Assembly: GCF_000974425.1 (NCBI RefSeq)
Contig: NZ_CP010429.1
Span: 4,030,001 to 4,094,000, forward strand
DNA from: Spirosoma radiotolerans
Lineage (GTDB): Bacteria; Bacteroidota; Bacteroidia; Cytophagales; Spirosomataceae
Length of the DNA: 64,000 bases
Reading direction: 5' to 3'
The translations under genes were made by a program, and so were the position numbers. Below are positions 33,497 to 42,244 of the stretch, one piece after another; position 1 is the stretch's first letter, and each line of letters starts with the position of its first letter. The notes under the pieces are model-generated. The model did not search any database, was not told the DNA's origin, and saw nothing but the letters and a program-made list of their open reading frames with translations.

Positions 33497-35703
33497 ACGA
33501 ACTGAAACGCCTTGTCTCGTCGGTCACGTACCAACTTTATGCTAACGCCCTGCTACGCTGCGTGTTGTTGGCTATATCGGCTTATCTGATCACCGCTACA
33601 TTTGCCGGATCGACCGTCTGGCCGCTGCTGCTGGGCTTAGCCGGTTTTGCCCTTGGTGCGGTTTTGAGCAAGCTCTATCAGGACAAAAAGCCACAGGCCA
33701 TTCGGCTCATTCACCAGACGGTAGGTGATGTAGAATACAGTTTGCCACTCTTAACAAAGCCGCAGCTTAATCTGGCCGAACAACTTCAACTCGACCGCTT
33801 GACTACGCACATACAAACAGTTCGGGTACCTGTTGTATTTCTGGCTAAAGCTGGTCAATATGGCTTACTTTTAGTGGCCGCGCTGGCTTTGTATGTCGGT
33901 TATCCTTTGGTAAAAAAAGACGCAGTCAACCCTTCTAAAAAGCAGGGTCTTCTGGCAACGTTTACCCCCCACAGCAAGCCGGTTGCGCCAACTTTTGAAT
34001 CCGCTAGGTTACGGATTCAGCCGCCAGCCTACACCCAACTACCGGAAGTCAACTCATCGAACCTGAACGCGTCGAGCGTTGTGGGTGCCGTTCTGACCTG
34101 GCAGTTACAGTTTAGTACAACGAATCAGGTATCGGTGAGGCTTGTAAGCAGCCAGGGGAAAGAACTCCTGTTTCGCAAAACCGGTGACGCCTATACGTAC
34201 CATGATAAACTCATCAACTCGGGCTTATATTCCATTAAAGCTTATTGGCGCACCGATCAGCAAAAGGATTCGGTTATTTATCAATCCGACTTTTATCGGC
34301 TCGAAGCGCAGCCTGATCTGGCTCCCAAAATTGAGCCAGTCTCAAAAGAACTGTATAGCTTCCACACGATCAAAGATCCTAAAACGCTGACAATCGGCGC
34401 TCGGATTTCGGATGATTTCTCCGTGTCAAAAACGTTTCTGGTTGCCACTGTAGCCCGGGGCTCCGGCGAGAATGTTAAGTTTAGGGAAGTCCGGTTACCA
34501 CTAAGCCAGGCAAACTTCAAGGATGCCAAGCTCACCAAAACCCTGGATCTTAATGAACTGAAATTCGCTCCCGGCGACGAATTATATTACTACTGGGCTG
34601 CCTTCGACAATCGACAGCCAGAGCCAAATTTCACCAAGTCGGACACGTATTTCCTGGTCTATAAAGACACAACTGAAGTTGAAGAAAGTGAGTTGGCTAC
34701 CATGGCCGTTAACATCATGCCCGAGTACTTCAGGAGCCAGCGGCAGATTATTATCGACACCGAAAAGCTACTGGCGAGCCGCAAGAAAATGGGGTCGAAG
34801 ACAAGTCATGCCTTTAAAAGTCAGTCAAATGAGATTGGATTCGATCAGAAAGTGCTTCGGTTGCGGTATGGCCAATTTCTGGGCGAAGAATTCGAAACTT
34901 CGGCCGGGGGTGGTCATATTGAGCCCACCGATGAAGACGGAGACCCGCTGAAAGGCTTTGTTCACGACCACGATAAAGGAGAAGAACATGCCGAGGCCCA
35001 TCATGAAGAGGAGCATCATCATGATCACGGCAGCCCCGCAGCGCAGGCAGCTGATAATCAGGACCCGGTGGCGGCTTTGATGGAGCAGTATGTTCACTCG
35101 CACGACAATGCCGAGACGAACACCTTCCATGAACAATCGACCCGGTCGCTGCTGAAAATGGCGCTGGAAAATATGTGGCAGTCTGAGTTACATCTGCGGT
35201 TATACGAGCCCGAAAAAGCCCTGCCATTTGAGCAGGAAGCCCTCAAGTACTTAAAAATGTCGCAGCAAAAAGCCCGGTCGTATGTGAAGAAAACCGGCTT
35301 CGACCCACCCCAGACCAAGGAAAAGGAAACCCGGCTAACGGGCGAAATGAAAAACGTAACGACGGCTTTTAATCAGGAACGGACTTATAGCCAACAACGA
35401 ATCGAATTGTTGGTTGCCCAAGCGCTTGGGTATCTGGATGTGCCCAAACTCAATGCGCACCAACGGCAAACGGTCCAGCAACTTGGCAATGCTCTGGCGA
35501 ATGGCGTAGTAAACAGCGGCCTTCAGAACTGGTCAATGCTGGCATCACTACAAAAATTAGCCGGGGGTAAATCGCTCACCAGCGCCGAGAAAACGCAGTT
35601 AAAATCAAAACTTTACAGCCTGACAGGCACGTCGGAACGAACAAGCGCATCGTATGCCAGTGACCGTGCCTTACAACAAGCTTTCTGGCGGCATATTAAC
35701 TAG
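33493..35703 (+). CDS. DUF4175-like membrane protein with histidine-rich segment
   Basis: 736-aa protein. Two or three N-terminal transmembrane helices (LLRCVLLAISAYLITATF, LLLGLAGFALGAVL, AGQYGLLLVAALALYVGY) are followed by Ig-like beta domains (about 165-390) and a long helical, probably coiled-coil, C-terminal region. It resembles the DUF4175 proteins of MoxR operons. Residues about 488-515 are packed with His, Asp and Glu (HDHDKGEEHAEAHHEEEHHH), a likely metal-binding or flexible linker. It overlaps the BatA-like gene by 4 bp, so the two are translationally coupled. Confidence 0.83.
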   Translation: MNELKRLVSSVTYQLYANALLRCVLLAISAYLITATFAGSTVWPLLLGLAGFALGAVLSKLYQDKKPQAIRLIHQTVGDVEYSLPLLTKPQLNLAEQLQLDRLTTHIQTVRVPVVFLAKAGQYGLLLVAALALYVGYPLVKKDAVNPSKKQGLLATFTPHSKPVAPTFESARLRIQPPAYTQLPEVNSSNLNASSVVGAVLTWQLQFSTTNQVSVRLVSSQGKELLFRKTGDAYTYHDKLINSGLYSIKAYWRTDQQKDSVIYQSDFYRLEAQPDLAPKIEPVSKELYSFHTIKDPKTLTIGARISDDFSVSKTFLVATVARGSGENVKFREVRLPLSQANFKDAKLTKTLDLNELKFAPGDELYYYWAAFDNRQPEPNFTKSDTYFLVYKDTTEVEESELATMAVNIMPEYFRSQRQIIIDTEKLLASRKKMGSKTSHAFKSQSNEIGFDQKVLRLRYGQFLGEEFETSAGGGHIEPTDEDGDPLKGFVHDHDKGEEHAEAHHEEEHHHDHGSPAAQAADNQDPVAALMEQYVHSHDNAETNTFHEQSTRSLLKMALENMWQSELHLRLYEPEKALPFEQEALKYLKMSQQKARSYVKKTGFDPPQTKEKETRLTGEMKNVTTAFNQERTYSQQRIELLVAQALGYLDVPKLNAHQRQTVQQLGNALANGVVNSGLQNWSMLASLQKLAGGKSLTSAEKTQLKSKLYSLTGTSERTSASYASDRALQQAFWRHIN

Positions 35704-35720
35704 CCCAGCAGACGACACTG

Positions 35721-37364
35721 ATGCAAACAACTATAAACTGGACTAGCCCGATCAATTGGTTTATCGCTCTGGCGTTGCTGATTCTGTTGGTTGGTCAACT
35801 TTGGCTGATTAGCCGTAATCCATCTGTATCCAATCGTCGAAAATGGGTTAAAGCGGGTCTGAATATCATCTTATGGTTATTAGTGGCGGCTTATTTCGGG
35901 CAACTTCACTGGCTAAGCCAACGCCCGTCCAGCCATGCGTTGTTGATCGGCGACGACGTGCCCTCAGCGGTTGCTCGTCAGGTTAAAGACAGCCTACATA
36001 TCCAGGACAGCTTTACCAGCCGGAACCTGAAAAATGAGTATGATTCGGTAACGCTGGTCGGCCAGCGATTCCCAATCGAAACGCTGACGAAGCTCAGCAA
36101 TTCGTCCGTCAACTGGGTTCCGTATACCCAGCCAGATCAACTGGCAAGTATGCACTGGAAAGGCATCGTTCGTCAGGGAGAAATTCAGCGGGTCACGGGT
36201 CGGGTTCATTCCTCAGAAAAGCAGCTCCTTCGGCTACGGTTTGGTAGCCGGACGCTGGATAGTATTTCCGTACACGAAGGCGACAATGTGTTCTCGCTCC
36301 AGTTTCCGGCTTTTGTTCGCGGCCGCAGCCAGGCTGAACTAATGCTGGGTGGCACCACACTCGACACGATTCGTTTTTTTGCCCGGCCAACGGAGCCGTT
36401 AAACATACAGTTTCTGCTCGATAGTCCTGATTTTGAAAGCAACACGCTGGCTGGCTGGCTGGGAAAACAAGGGCATACGGTACAGGTCATAACCACGCTT
36501 TCGAAAAGTATCAGTAGCAATGTGAGCATTAACAAAGCCGGAAAGTCAGTCACCAAAACCACGCCTGACCTATTGATTACCGATCCCGCCAATGCGGCAA
36601 ATGCTATCGTAAAAAAAGCACTTGCCGAAGGGAAAGCGGTCTTGTTCCTCAACTTTACCAAGCCGGAAATCGATTGCCAGCTCATCAACAAGGCACTGGG
36701 TAGCCAATGGCAAGTCAGGAAGGTGTCGAGTGAGCCCGTCATTCCGGTCGGAAATGGTCTTAATGCGCTCCCCTATCGTTTTGCCGACAATCTCAATCAG
36801 TTTACCGTCACAGGCTATCCCGTAGCGGTTCAGCGTAAACTCGCCGGACGAATCGGGGCAAGCCTGTTGAGTGAGACTTTTCCGTTATCGCTCAGTGGCG
36901 ACACCGTAACTTATTCCCGACTTTGGACAGCGGTACTGGCGCGCTTGTCGCCTACTGACAAAAACACGATTCAGGTCGATGCGCCCCTTTTTAGTGGCCT
37001 GAAACAGGCAATCTTAATCAACAATGAGGGTACTCTCCCACCCTCGCTACTTGTTGGCCAGGATACGGTTGCTTTTGTAAAATCGCCGATTAATGAACAC
37101 GCTGCCTCTGGTTCTTCATTATTCAGGCAGGCGGGCTGGCAAGCTATTCAGGACTCCCTGGCGCTGTATGTCGATGCACGTACAGAAATCAGGCCTCTCG
37201 CCGAGCAACGTGTTGTACAGCAATTTATATCGGCCCATGCGCAGTATCAATCTACCAGCGAGCGAGCAGCGCGAACAACGACCTCGCAGGTTCCGAACTG
37301 GCTCTGGCTGGCGCTGATTGTGTGTTGTTTTACCGCGCTGTGGGTCGAACCGAAAGTGCTTTAG
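35721..37364 (+). CDS. Membrane protein of the MoxR operon, last gene
   Basis: 547-aa protein of unknown function. Two N-terminal helices (INWFIALALLILLVGQLWL and LNIILWLLVAAYFGQLHWL), a large extracytoplasmic part, and a C-terminal helix (NWLWLALIVCCFTALWV). The overall plan repeats that of the BatA-like protein: helix pair, soluble domain, terminal helix. A ThuA-like or DUF4159-like Rossmann segment may lie around FLLDSPDFESNTLAGWLGKQ. It begins 17 bp after the DUF4175-like gene and closes the operon. The repeat at 37423-37475 follows. Confidence 0.8.
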   Translation: MQTTINWTSPINWFIALALLILLVGQLWLISRNPSVSNRRKWVKAGLNIILWLLVAAYFGQLHWLSQRPSSHALLIGDDVPSAVARQVKDSLHIQDSFTSRNLKNEYDSVTLVGQRFPIETLTKLSNSSVNWVPYTQPDQLASMHWKGIVRQGEIQRVTGRVHSSEKQLLRLRFGSRTLDSISVHEGDNVFSLQFPAFVRGRSQAELMLGGTTLDTIRFFARPTEPLNIQFLLDSPDFESNTLAGWLGKQGHTVQVITTLSKSISSNVSINKAGKSVTKTTPDLLITDPANAANAIVKKALAEGKAVLFLNFTKPEIDCQLINKALGSQWQVRKVSSEPVIPVGNGLNALPYRFADNLNQFTVTGYPVAVQRKLAGRIGASLLSETFPLSLSGDTVTYSRLWTAVLARLSPTDKNTIQVDAPLFSGLKQAILINNEGTLPPSLLVGQDTVAFVKSPINEHAASGSSLFRQAGWQAIQDSLALYVDARTEIRPLAEQRVVQQFISAHAQYQSTSERAARTTTSQVPNWLWLALIVCCFTALWVEPKVL

Positions 37365-37422
37365 AGAATTGAATCCGTTTTGATGACTAAGGCTAATTTA
37401 CATTACACTGTTCCCGTTGAGT

Positions 37423-37475
37423 TTTTTTGTCACGCTGACGAAGCCGGGCGGCCGGTGCCGAAGCATGACAAAAAA
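37423..37475. repeat. Small palindromic intergenic element, copy 2
   Basis: TTTTTTGTCA (37423-37432) and TGACAAAAAA (37466-37475) are exact inverted ends. The GC-rich interior (AGCCGGGCGGCCGGTGCCGA) matches copy 1 at 9713-9768. It lies between convergent genes and could terminate both. Confidence 0.75.
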
Positions 37476-37504
37476 GGACCTATAAATAGCTCACTTACAA
37501 CCTA

Positions 37505-37843
37505 TTAGTTGGACGTATCGGGTTTATCGCCACAACGTTTTCGCCATTCCCGTTTGAACTTACTTCGGTCTTCATCGCTCATCTGCCGCCATCGGCTACG
37601 CCAGGGCGGTGCCCCCTCCCCACCGCTGTAGTGGCCACCCCGCGGACCAAATTTGAACCCACCAAACAGAATTCGGGATAGCAATAACAAACCGGCCGCC
37701 TGCCAGAGCGTAACCGGCTTAACCGGCACAACGGCGACGAGAACGGTATTCCAGAGCCACAATACAACATACGACAGGGCCAGCAACGCGATCAGTATAA
37801 CCAGCGGTATGAAGAATCGGAATCGTCTGTAAGGAGTTTTCAT
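37505..37843 (-). CDS. Small two-helix membrane protein coupled to the ECF sigma factor
   Basis: 112-aa protein with a basic N-terminus (MKTPYRRFRF), two transmembrane helices (FIPLVILIALLALSYVVLW and a second around LWQAAGLLLLSRILFGG), a glycine-rich stretch and a charged C-terminal tail (MSDEDRSKFKREWRKRCG). I chose the start at 37843, 4 bp after the sigma-factor stop; the frame is open to 37861. Position directly behind an ECF sigma gene suggests a membrane regulator of it, but it shows no zinc-binding anti-sigma motif. Function is unknown. Confidence 0.75.
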   Translation of the reverse strand: MKTPYRRFRFFIPLVILIALLALSYVVLWLWNTVLVAVVPVKPVTLWQAAGLLLLSRILFGGFKFGPRGGHYSGGEGAPPWRSRWRQMSDEDRSKFKREWRKRCGDKPDTSN

Positions 37844-37847
37844 AAGC

Positions 37848-38396
37848 TTATAGGTTATCAAGTTCGTCGTATAGGCGTTGCAGCCGTTTCCGAAGGTGCT
37901 GGATGGCGTATCGTTTTCGGGAGATAATGGTTTTCAGGTTGTCACCCGTTTGATCCGCAATTTCCTGCAAGGTCAGGTCTTCCAATTCATTCTGAACAAA
38001 CACCATACGCTGGTTTTCGGGTAACTCGTCAAGTGCCTTCATCAGCTCCTCCCAGAATATATCTTTGAAAAACTGATCTTCGGGCGTTTCGGCATCAGCC
38101 AGCAGAATATCGCGAAACCGGAAATCATCGTCATCCTCGCTCATCAGCTCAGACAACGAATCTTCTTTTTTCTTCCGGTAGGCGTCGGTAATCCTATTCT
38201 TAGCTACCTGAAAAAGCCAGCCACTCATGCTTTCGATGCCATCGAGGTCAACCACTTTGGTTAGCTGATACCAGACATCCTGCAAAATATCCTCGGCGTC
38301 TTCGTCTGATTTTACCTGCCCACGAATAAACCGCGACAGCCGACTTCCGTACTGTTTAACTGTCTCGATGATGTTCCGTTTGGGCGGGTCAGCCAT
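37848..38396 (-). CDS. ECF-type RNA polymerase sigma factor
   Basis: 182-aa sigma-70 family factor of the extracytoplasmic-function class. The sigma-2 region is visible as DEDAEDILQDVWYQL and WLFQVAKNRITDAYR (about 30-75). The sigma-4 region has ALDELPENQRMVFVQNELED and LTLQEIADQTGDNLKTI followed by RKRYAIQHLRKRL (about 125-175). The linker contains an acidic stretch with EDDDD. It probably directs transcription of stress or envelope genes. The downstream gene encodes a small membrane protein that may control it. It starts with ATG at 38396. Confidence 0.93.
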   Translation of the reverse strand: MADPPKRNIIETVKQYGSRLSRFIRGQVKSDEDAEDILQDVWYQLTKVVDLDGIESMSGWLFQVAKNRITDAYRKKKEDSLSELMSEDDDDFRFRDILLADAETPEDQFFKDIFWEELMKALDELPENQRMVFVQNELEDLTLQEIADQTGDNLKTIISRKRYAIQHLRKRLQRLYDELDNL

Positions 38397-38413
38397 TGTG
38401 TAAGCCTGAATTC

Positions 38414-38479
38414 AAAAAATCTGTATGAATTAGTCTCGACAATTGCTTGTGCGTCAGCCCTAACTCATACAGATTTTTT
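38414..38479. terminator. 15-bp inverted repeat between sigma gene and small membrane-protein gene
   Basis: AAAAAATCTGTATGA (38414-38428) is exactly inverted at 38465-38479, with further AGCCT/AGGCT pairing outside. It lies just downstream of the minus-strand gene ending at 38483 and upstream of the sigma gene. Likely a terminator. Confidence 0.65.
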
Positions 38480-38482
38480 AGG

Positions 38483-38740
38483 CTAACTGTTGGCGCGTTT
38501 GTCCAACTCCTGCAATACATCGGCCAATGTACGAAAACGATTGGCATCGCCAATGAAACCCAATCCGGTCATAATAAGTGCGAAACCCCCAGTGCTCACC
38601 CAGAACCAGGGATCAGCATTGACGTCACGAAGCTTCGATCCGTGCAGCAGCACAGCCAATCCACTACCCAGGAGCATTGCCCCACTCCCACCAAACAGCC
38701 AATATTTAGTAATCAGCTTCTTTTCCCGTTGACTTCTCAT
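38483..38740 (-). CDS. Small two-helix membrane protein, unknown function
   Basis: 85-aa protein with a basic N-terminus (MRSQREKKLITKYW) and two transmembrane helices (LFGGSGAMLLGSGLAVLLHG and FWVSTGGFALIMTGLGFIGD) separated by a short polar loop, then a charged helix LADVLQELDKR. The hydrophobicity pattern and a terminator behind it support a real gene. I do not recognise a family. The start is chosen at ATG 38740; the frame is open to 38821. Confidence 0.65.
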   Translation of the reverse strand: MRSQREKKLITKYWLFGGSGAMLLGSGLAVLLHGSKLRDVNADPWFWVSTGGFALIMTGLGFIGDANRFRTLADVLQELDKRANS

Positions 38741-38870
38741 GATATACCTGATCTGGTTGCATTTATTTAGAGAAAACCATTGCCGCTGCCTGAGGTTTAC
38801 AAAAAAAATGTATCTTATCACCTAGTTATGGCCATCGTGCTAGCCAACCTGACACTAACTCATACGCCCT

Positions 38871-39971
38871 ATGCCCGTTTTCACCCTTGGAATTGAAGAA
38901 GAGTTTCAAACGATTGACCCCAATACCGGCGAATTGCGCTCGCATATGTCGAAGATTGTTGACGGTGGCCAGATCGTCCTTCACGAACGCGTAAAGGCTG
39001 AAATGCACCAGGCCGTTGTGGAAGTTGGAACCAATATTTGTACAAATATTCAGGAAGCCCGCCAGGAGGTAACGTATCTCCGGCAAATGATTATCGAGCT
39101 AGCGGAGAAACAGAATCTTAAGATTGCAGCGGCCGGTACACACCCCTTTTCAGACTGGCAGGAACAGCTCATTACGCCCAATGAACGCTACGACCGGCTT
39201 ATTGAAGAGCTGCGCGATGTGGCCCGCTCAAATTTAATTTTTGGTTTGCACGTCCATGTAGGCATCGAAAGCCGGAACGAAGGCATCCAGATCATGAATG
39301 CCGTCCGGTATTTTCTACCACACATCTACGCACTCTCAACCAATTCACCTTTCTGGCGGGGCCGCAATACGGGCTTCAAATCCTACCGCTCGAAAGTATT
39401 CGATAAATTTCCGCGAACGGGGATTCCCGATTATTTTTCGTCAGCGGCCGAATATGACGAATATATTGAGCTACTGGTCAAAACAGGCTGCATCGACAAC
39501 GGCAAGAAAATATGGTGGGATATCCGGCTGCACCCCTTCTTCGACACCATCGAGTTTCGGATCTGCGACGTACCCATGCGGGTCGACGAGACTATTTGTC
39601 TGGCGGCCATCATGCAGGCGCTGGTCGCCAAAATTTACAAGCTGCACAAGCAGAATCTCAACTTCCGGCCCTATCGCCGAATCCTGATCAATGAAAACAA
39701 ATGGCGGGCGGCCCGATATGGTATCGAAGGCAAACTCATCGACTTTGGTAAACAGGAGGAAGTTCCTACACACCAGTTAATTCACGAATTGCTCACCTTT
39801 ATCGACGATGTCGTGGATGAACTGGGTAGCCGTGCCGAGTGCGAATATGTTCTGAAAATCCTGGAAATGGGGACAGGAGCCGACCGTCAATTGGCTGTCT
39901 TCCAGCAAACCAACGACCTGAAACAAGTGGTAAATTACATTGTCGAAGAAACTTCTTTTGGCATCAGGTAG
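38871..39971 (+). CDS. Carboxylate-amine ligase of the GCS2 (YbdK-like) family
   Basis: 366-aa glutamate-cysteine-ligase family 2 protein, predicted to couple a carboxylate and an amine with ATP. The N-terminal TLGIEEEFQTIDPNTGEL is the GCS2 signature. Further conserved text: EMHQAVVEVGTNIC, AAAGTHPFSDW, IFGLHVHVGIES, WWDIRLHPFFDTIEFRICDV and the C-terminal RAECEYVLKILEMGTGADRQ (partly). Classical GCS2 enzymes make gamma-glutamylcysteine, but YbdK-like members have other or unknown substrates. It is first in a row of three same-strand genes with an amidotransferase-like and an ATP-grasp-like protein. Confidence 0.92.
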   Translation: MPVFTLGIEEEFQTIDPNTGELRSHMSKIVDGGQIVLHERVKAEMHQAVVEVGTNICTNIQEARQEVTYLRQMIIELAEKQNLKIAAAGTHPFSDWQEQLITPNERYDRLIEELRDVARSNLIFGLHVHVGIESRNEGIQIMNAVRYFLPHIYALSTNSPFWRGRNTGFKSYRSKVFDKFPRTGIPDYFSSAAEYDEYIELLVKTGCIDNGKKIWWDIRLHPFFDTIEFRICDVPMRVDETICLAAIMQALVAKIYKLHKQNLNFRPYRRILINENKWRAARYGIEGKLIDFGKQEEVPTHQLIHELLTFIDDVVDELGSRAECEYVLKILEMGTGADRQLAVFQQTNDLKQVVNYIVEETSFGIR

Positions 39972-40020
39972 TTATTTTTTGAGGCACCATGCATTAATAG
40001 TTAGCCGTAATACACAGTCT

Positions 40021-40863
40021 ATGAGCTTAGTAAAAATTGCCGTTCTCGATATGAATAACAACCATGCCAATGAGGGCATGCGTTGTATTTTACATACCAT
40101 TCGAAATGTACAGGGTAGTGACCAGTTGGCGGACCTGAATACGGAGTTGGAATTTGACGTCTATGACGTCCGGGCAAACAACGAAATTCCAGACTTGAGC
40201 TACGATGTTTATATCTCGTCGGGCGGGCCCGGTAGTCCAATGGCCTCCTCAGATGCCTGGGAAACAAGCTACTTTTCGTTGATCGATCAGATCTTTGCCT
40301 GGAACCAGACCAATGAACGCAAGAAATTCGTGTTCCTGATTTGCCATTCGTTTCAGTTGGTGGTGCGCCATCTGGGCCTGGGCTTACTGAGTCGGCGCAA
40401 ATCAACTTCGTTTGGCATCTTTCCGGTGCACAAAACCGAAGAGGGCGACTCGGAAGAACTGCTGGAAGGGTTACCAGATCCATTCTATGCCGTCGATTCC
40501 CGCGATTACCAGATTACCGAACCGGATGCCGACCGGATGACTAAGCTGGGCGCCGAAATCTTATGCCTCGAAAAAATCAGACCGCATGTCCTGCTCGACC
40601 GGGCAGTAATGTCGATGCGCTTCTCGCCCGAAATCATCGGTACTCAATTTCACCCCGAAGCCGATAATGAGGGCATGCTTCGGTACTTTATGCAGCCCGA
40701 AAAACGCAACCACATCGTGTCTAATTTTGGGCAGGAAAAGTATGACGACATGGTGGCCTATCTACAGGATCCCGACAAGATTGCGCTAACCGAATCGGTT
40801 ATTTTACCGGGCTTTTTGCAGCAGGCCATTCGGGCTTTATCGCCCGAATTGATCATGGAATAG
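40021..40863 (+). CDS. Class I glutamine amidotransferase-like protein
   Basis: 280-aa protein with a class I glutamine amidotransferase fold. The nucleophile-elbow region reads FLICHSFQLVVRHLGLG, with Cys near residue 108, where GMP synthetases have GICLGHQ. The catalytic His-Glu pair is in GTQFHPEAD near residue 212. YISSGGPGSP is the usual oxyanion-side motif. Typical members release ammonia from glutamine for a partner enzyme. No fused synthetase domain is present, so the acceptor would be a neighbour, such as the GCS2 or ATP-grasp-like protein. I chose ATG at 40021 (MSLVKIAVLDMN), 49 bp after the GCS2 gene. Confidence 0.88.
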   Translation: MSLVKIAVLDMNNNHANEGMRCILHTIRNVQGSDQLADLNTELEFDVYDVRANNEIPDLSYDVYISSGGPGSPMASSDAWETSYFSLIDQIFAWNQTNERKKFVFLICHSFQLVVRHLGLGLLSRRKSTSFGIFPVHKTEEGDSEELLEGLPDPFYAVDSRDYQITEPDADRMTKLGAEILCLEKIRPHVLLDRAVMSMRFSPEIIGTQFHPEADNEGMLRYFMQPEKRNHIVSNFGQEKYDDMVAYLQDPDKIALTESVILPGFLQQAIRALSPELIME

Positions 40864-40871
40864 ACATCTGG

Positions 40872-40907
40872 ATGGCCGTGGTTTGGCTATAATAAGCACA
40901 CGGCCAT
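40872..40907 (+). terminator. Hairpin between amidotransferase and ATP-grasp-like genes
   Basis: ATGGCCGTG (40872-40880) is inverted at 40899-40907. An intra-operon attenuator or terminator; there is no T run. Confidence 0.45.
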
Positions 40908-40943
40908 TCAATTATTCTGCGTTCTTCTTCAACCCTTACATTC

Positions 40944-42140
40944 ATGATTAAAGACGTCCGCCAAGCGTATAATCAAGCCTTTAGCCCGGAGAGTTACCGG
41001 GCTTTTTTGGATAAAATTGACGCCGATTTCCCTGGCCAGCTCGATTTTCGCGTGGCAGAAACACCTGTTTTTGTCCCTAAAGTACTGACCGACAAACTGG
41101 TAACGGCCTGCAATGATATTGTTGCCGTTATCACCCGCCAGGATTTTAAAGCTCTGACCGACAAGGCAATTCCGGCGGAGCAACGCGTTCCGAATGAAGA
41201 TGCCCATACGCAGTTTATGGCCGTCGATTTCGCTGTTTGCCAGGACGCCAACGGGGAGCTTACCCCACAATTAATTGAACTCCAGGGATTTCCTTCGCTG
41301 TATGGGTTTCAGGCGTTCATTGCCAGCCAATTCCGCCAACTCTATCCCATTCCAAATAACCTCTCGCATTTGTTTACGGTCGATACAAATGCTGATTATA
41401 TTGAACGGCTGCGGCAGATGATTGTGGGCGACTGCAAACCGGAGGAGGTAATTCTGCTGGAAGTCTACCCTGAAAAGCAAAAAACCCGCATTGACTTTCT
41501 TCTGACAGAAAAATACCTGGGTGTGGCACCCGTGTGTCTGACAAAAATCAGGAAAGAAGGCCGGGCCTTGTATTATGAGAAAGATGGCCGTCAAATTCGC
41601 ATCAGGCGAATTTATAACCGGCTGATTTTTGATGATTTACAAAACTTCCCGGATCTACGAAGCGACTTCCACCTCACCGACGATGTCGATGTAGAGTGGG
41701 TTGGGCATCCGAACTGGTTTTTCCGCATCAGTAAGTATACCCTGCCTTTGCTGAAAAGTCCTTATGTTCCGGCCAGCTATTATCTGTCGGACTTAAGCAA
41801 CTACCCAACCGATCTGGAGAATTATGTCCTGAAGCCCTTGTTTTCCTTTGCGGGTAGCGGGGTAAAACTAAACATCACTTCTGCCGATCTCGATGCCATT
41901 CCGGCCTACCAGCGCGACGGTTACCTACTCCAGCGGAAGGTTAAATATGAACCCGTCATTCAATCGCCCGATGGGCTGGTAAAATGTGAAATCCGGATGC
42001 TGTTTATCTGGCCCAAGGGCGACGCGAAACCCACATTAATTACGAACCTTAGCCGCCTGAGCCGGGGCGAAATGATTGGTGTCAATTTCAACAAGAACAA
42101 AGATTGGGTAGGCGGTACGGTCTGCTTTTTCGAGAAATAA
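40944..42140 (+). CDS. ATP-grasp-like protein, possibly circularly permuted
   Basis: 398-aa protein. I do not recognise a named family with certainty. Near residue 110 is PQLIELQGFPSLYGFQAF, resembling the metal-binding E-x-N end of ATP-grasp enzymes. Later, near residue 300, is NYVLKPLFSFAGSGVKLN, resembling the phosphate-binding glycine-rich loop with its lysine, followed by YLLQRKV and CEIRMLFIW. Finding the metal motif before the ATP loop is what circularly permuted ATP-grasps show. With a GCS2 ligase and an amidotransferase upstream, a role in making or modifying an amide-bonded small molecule is likely. There is no signal peptide. Confidence 0.72.
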   Translation: MIKDVRQAYNQAFSPESYRAFLDKIDADFPGQLDFRVAETPVFVPKVLTDKLVTACNDIVAVITRQDFKALTDKAIPAEQRVPNEDAHTQFMAVDFAVCQDANGELTPQLIELQGFPSLYGFQAFIASQFRQLYPIPNNLSHLFTVDTNADYIERLRQMIVGDCKPEEVILLEVYPEKQKTRIDFLLTEKYLGVAPVCLTKIRKEGRALYYEKDGRQIRIRRIYNRLIFDDLQNFPDLRSDFHLTDDVDVEWVGHPNWFFRISKYTLPLLKSPYVPASYYLSDLSNYPTDLENYVLKPLFSFAGSGVKLNITSADLDAIPAYQRDGYLLQRKVKYEPVIQSPDGLVKCEIRMLFIWPKGDAKPTLITNLSRLSRGEMIGVNFNKNKDWVGGTVCFFEK

Positions 42141-42244
42141 TACGTTTTCAATTCAGTGGTCGTAACGGGTTTGACGAGAGCGCCGTGTCGTTACTGGCTG
42201 TCTTCATGGATTCGTTATGACCTTTGCCTTGACGCCCTTATCCT

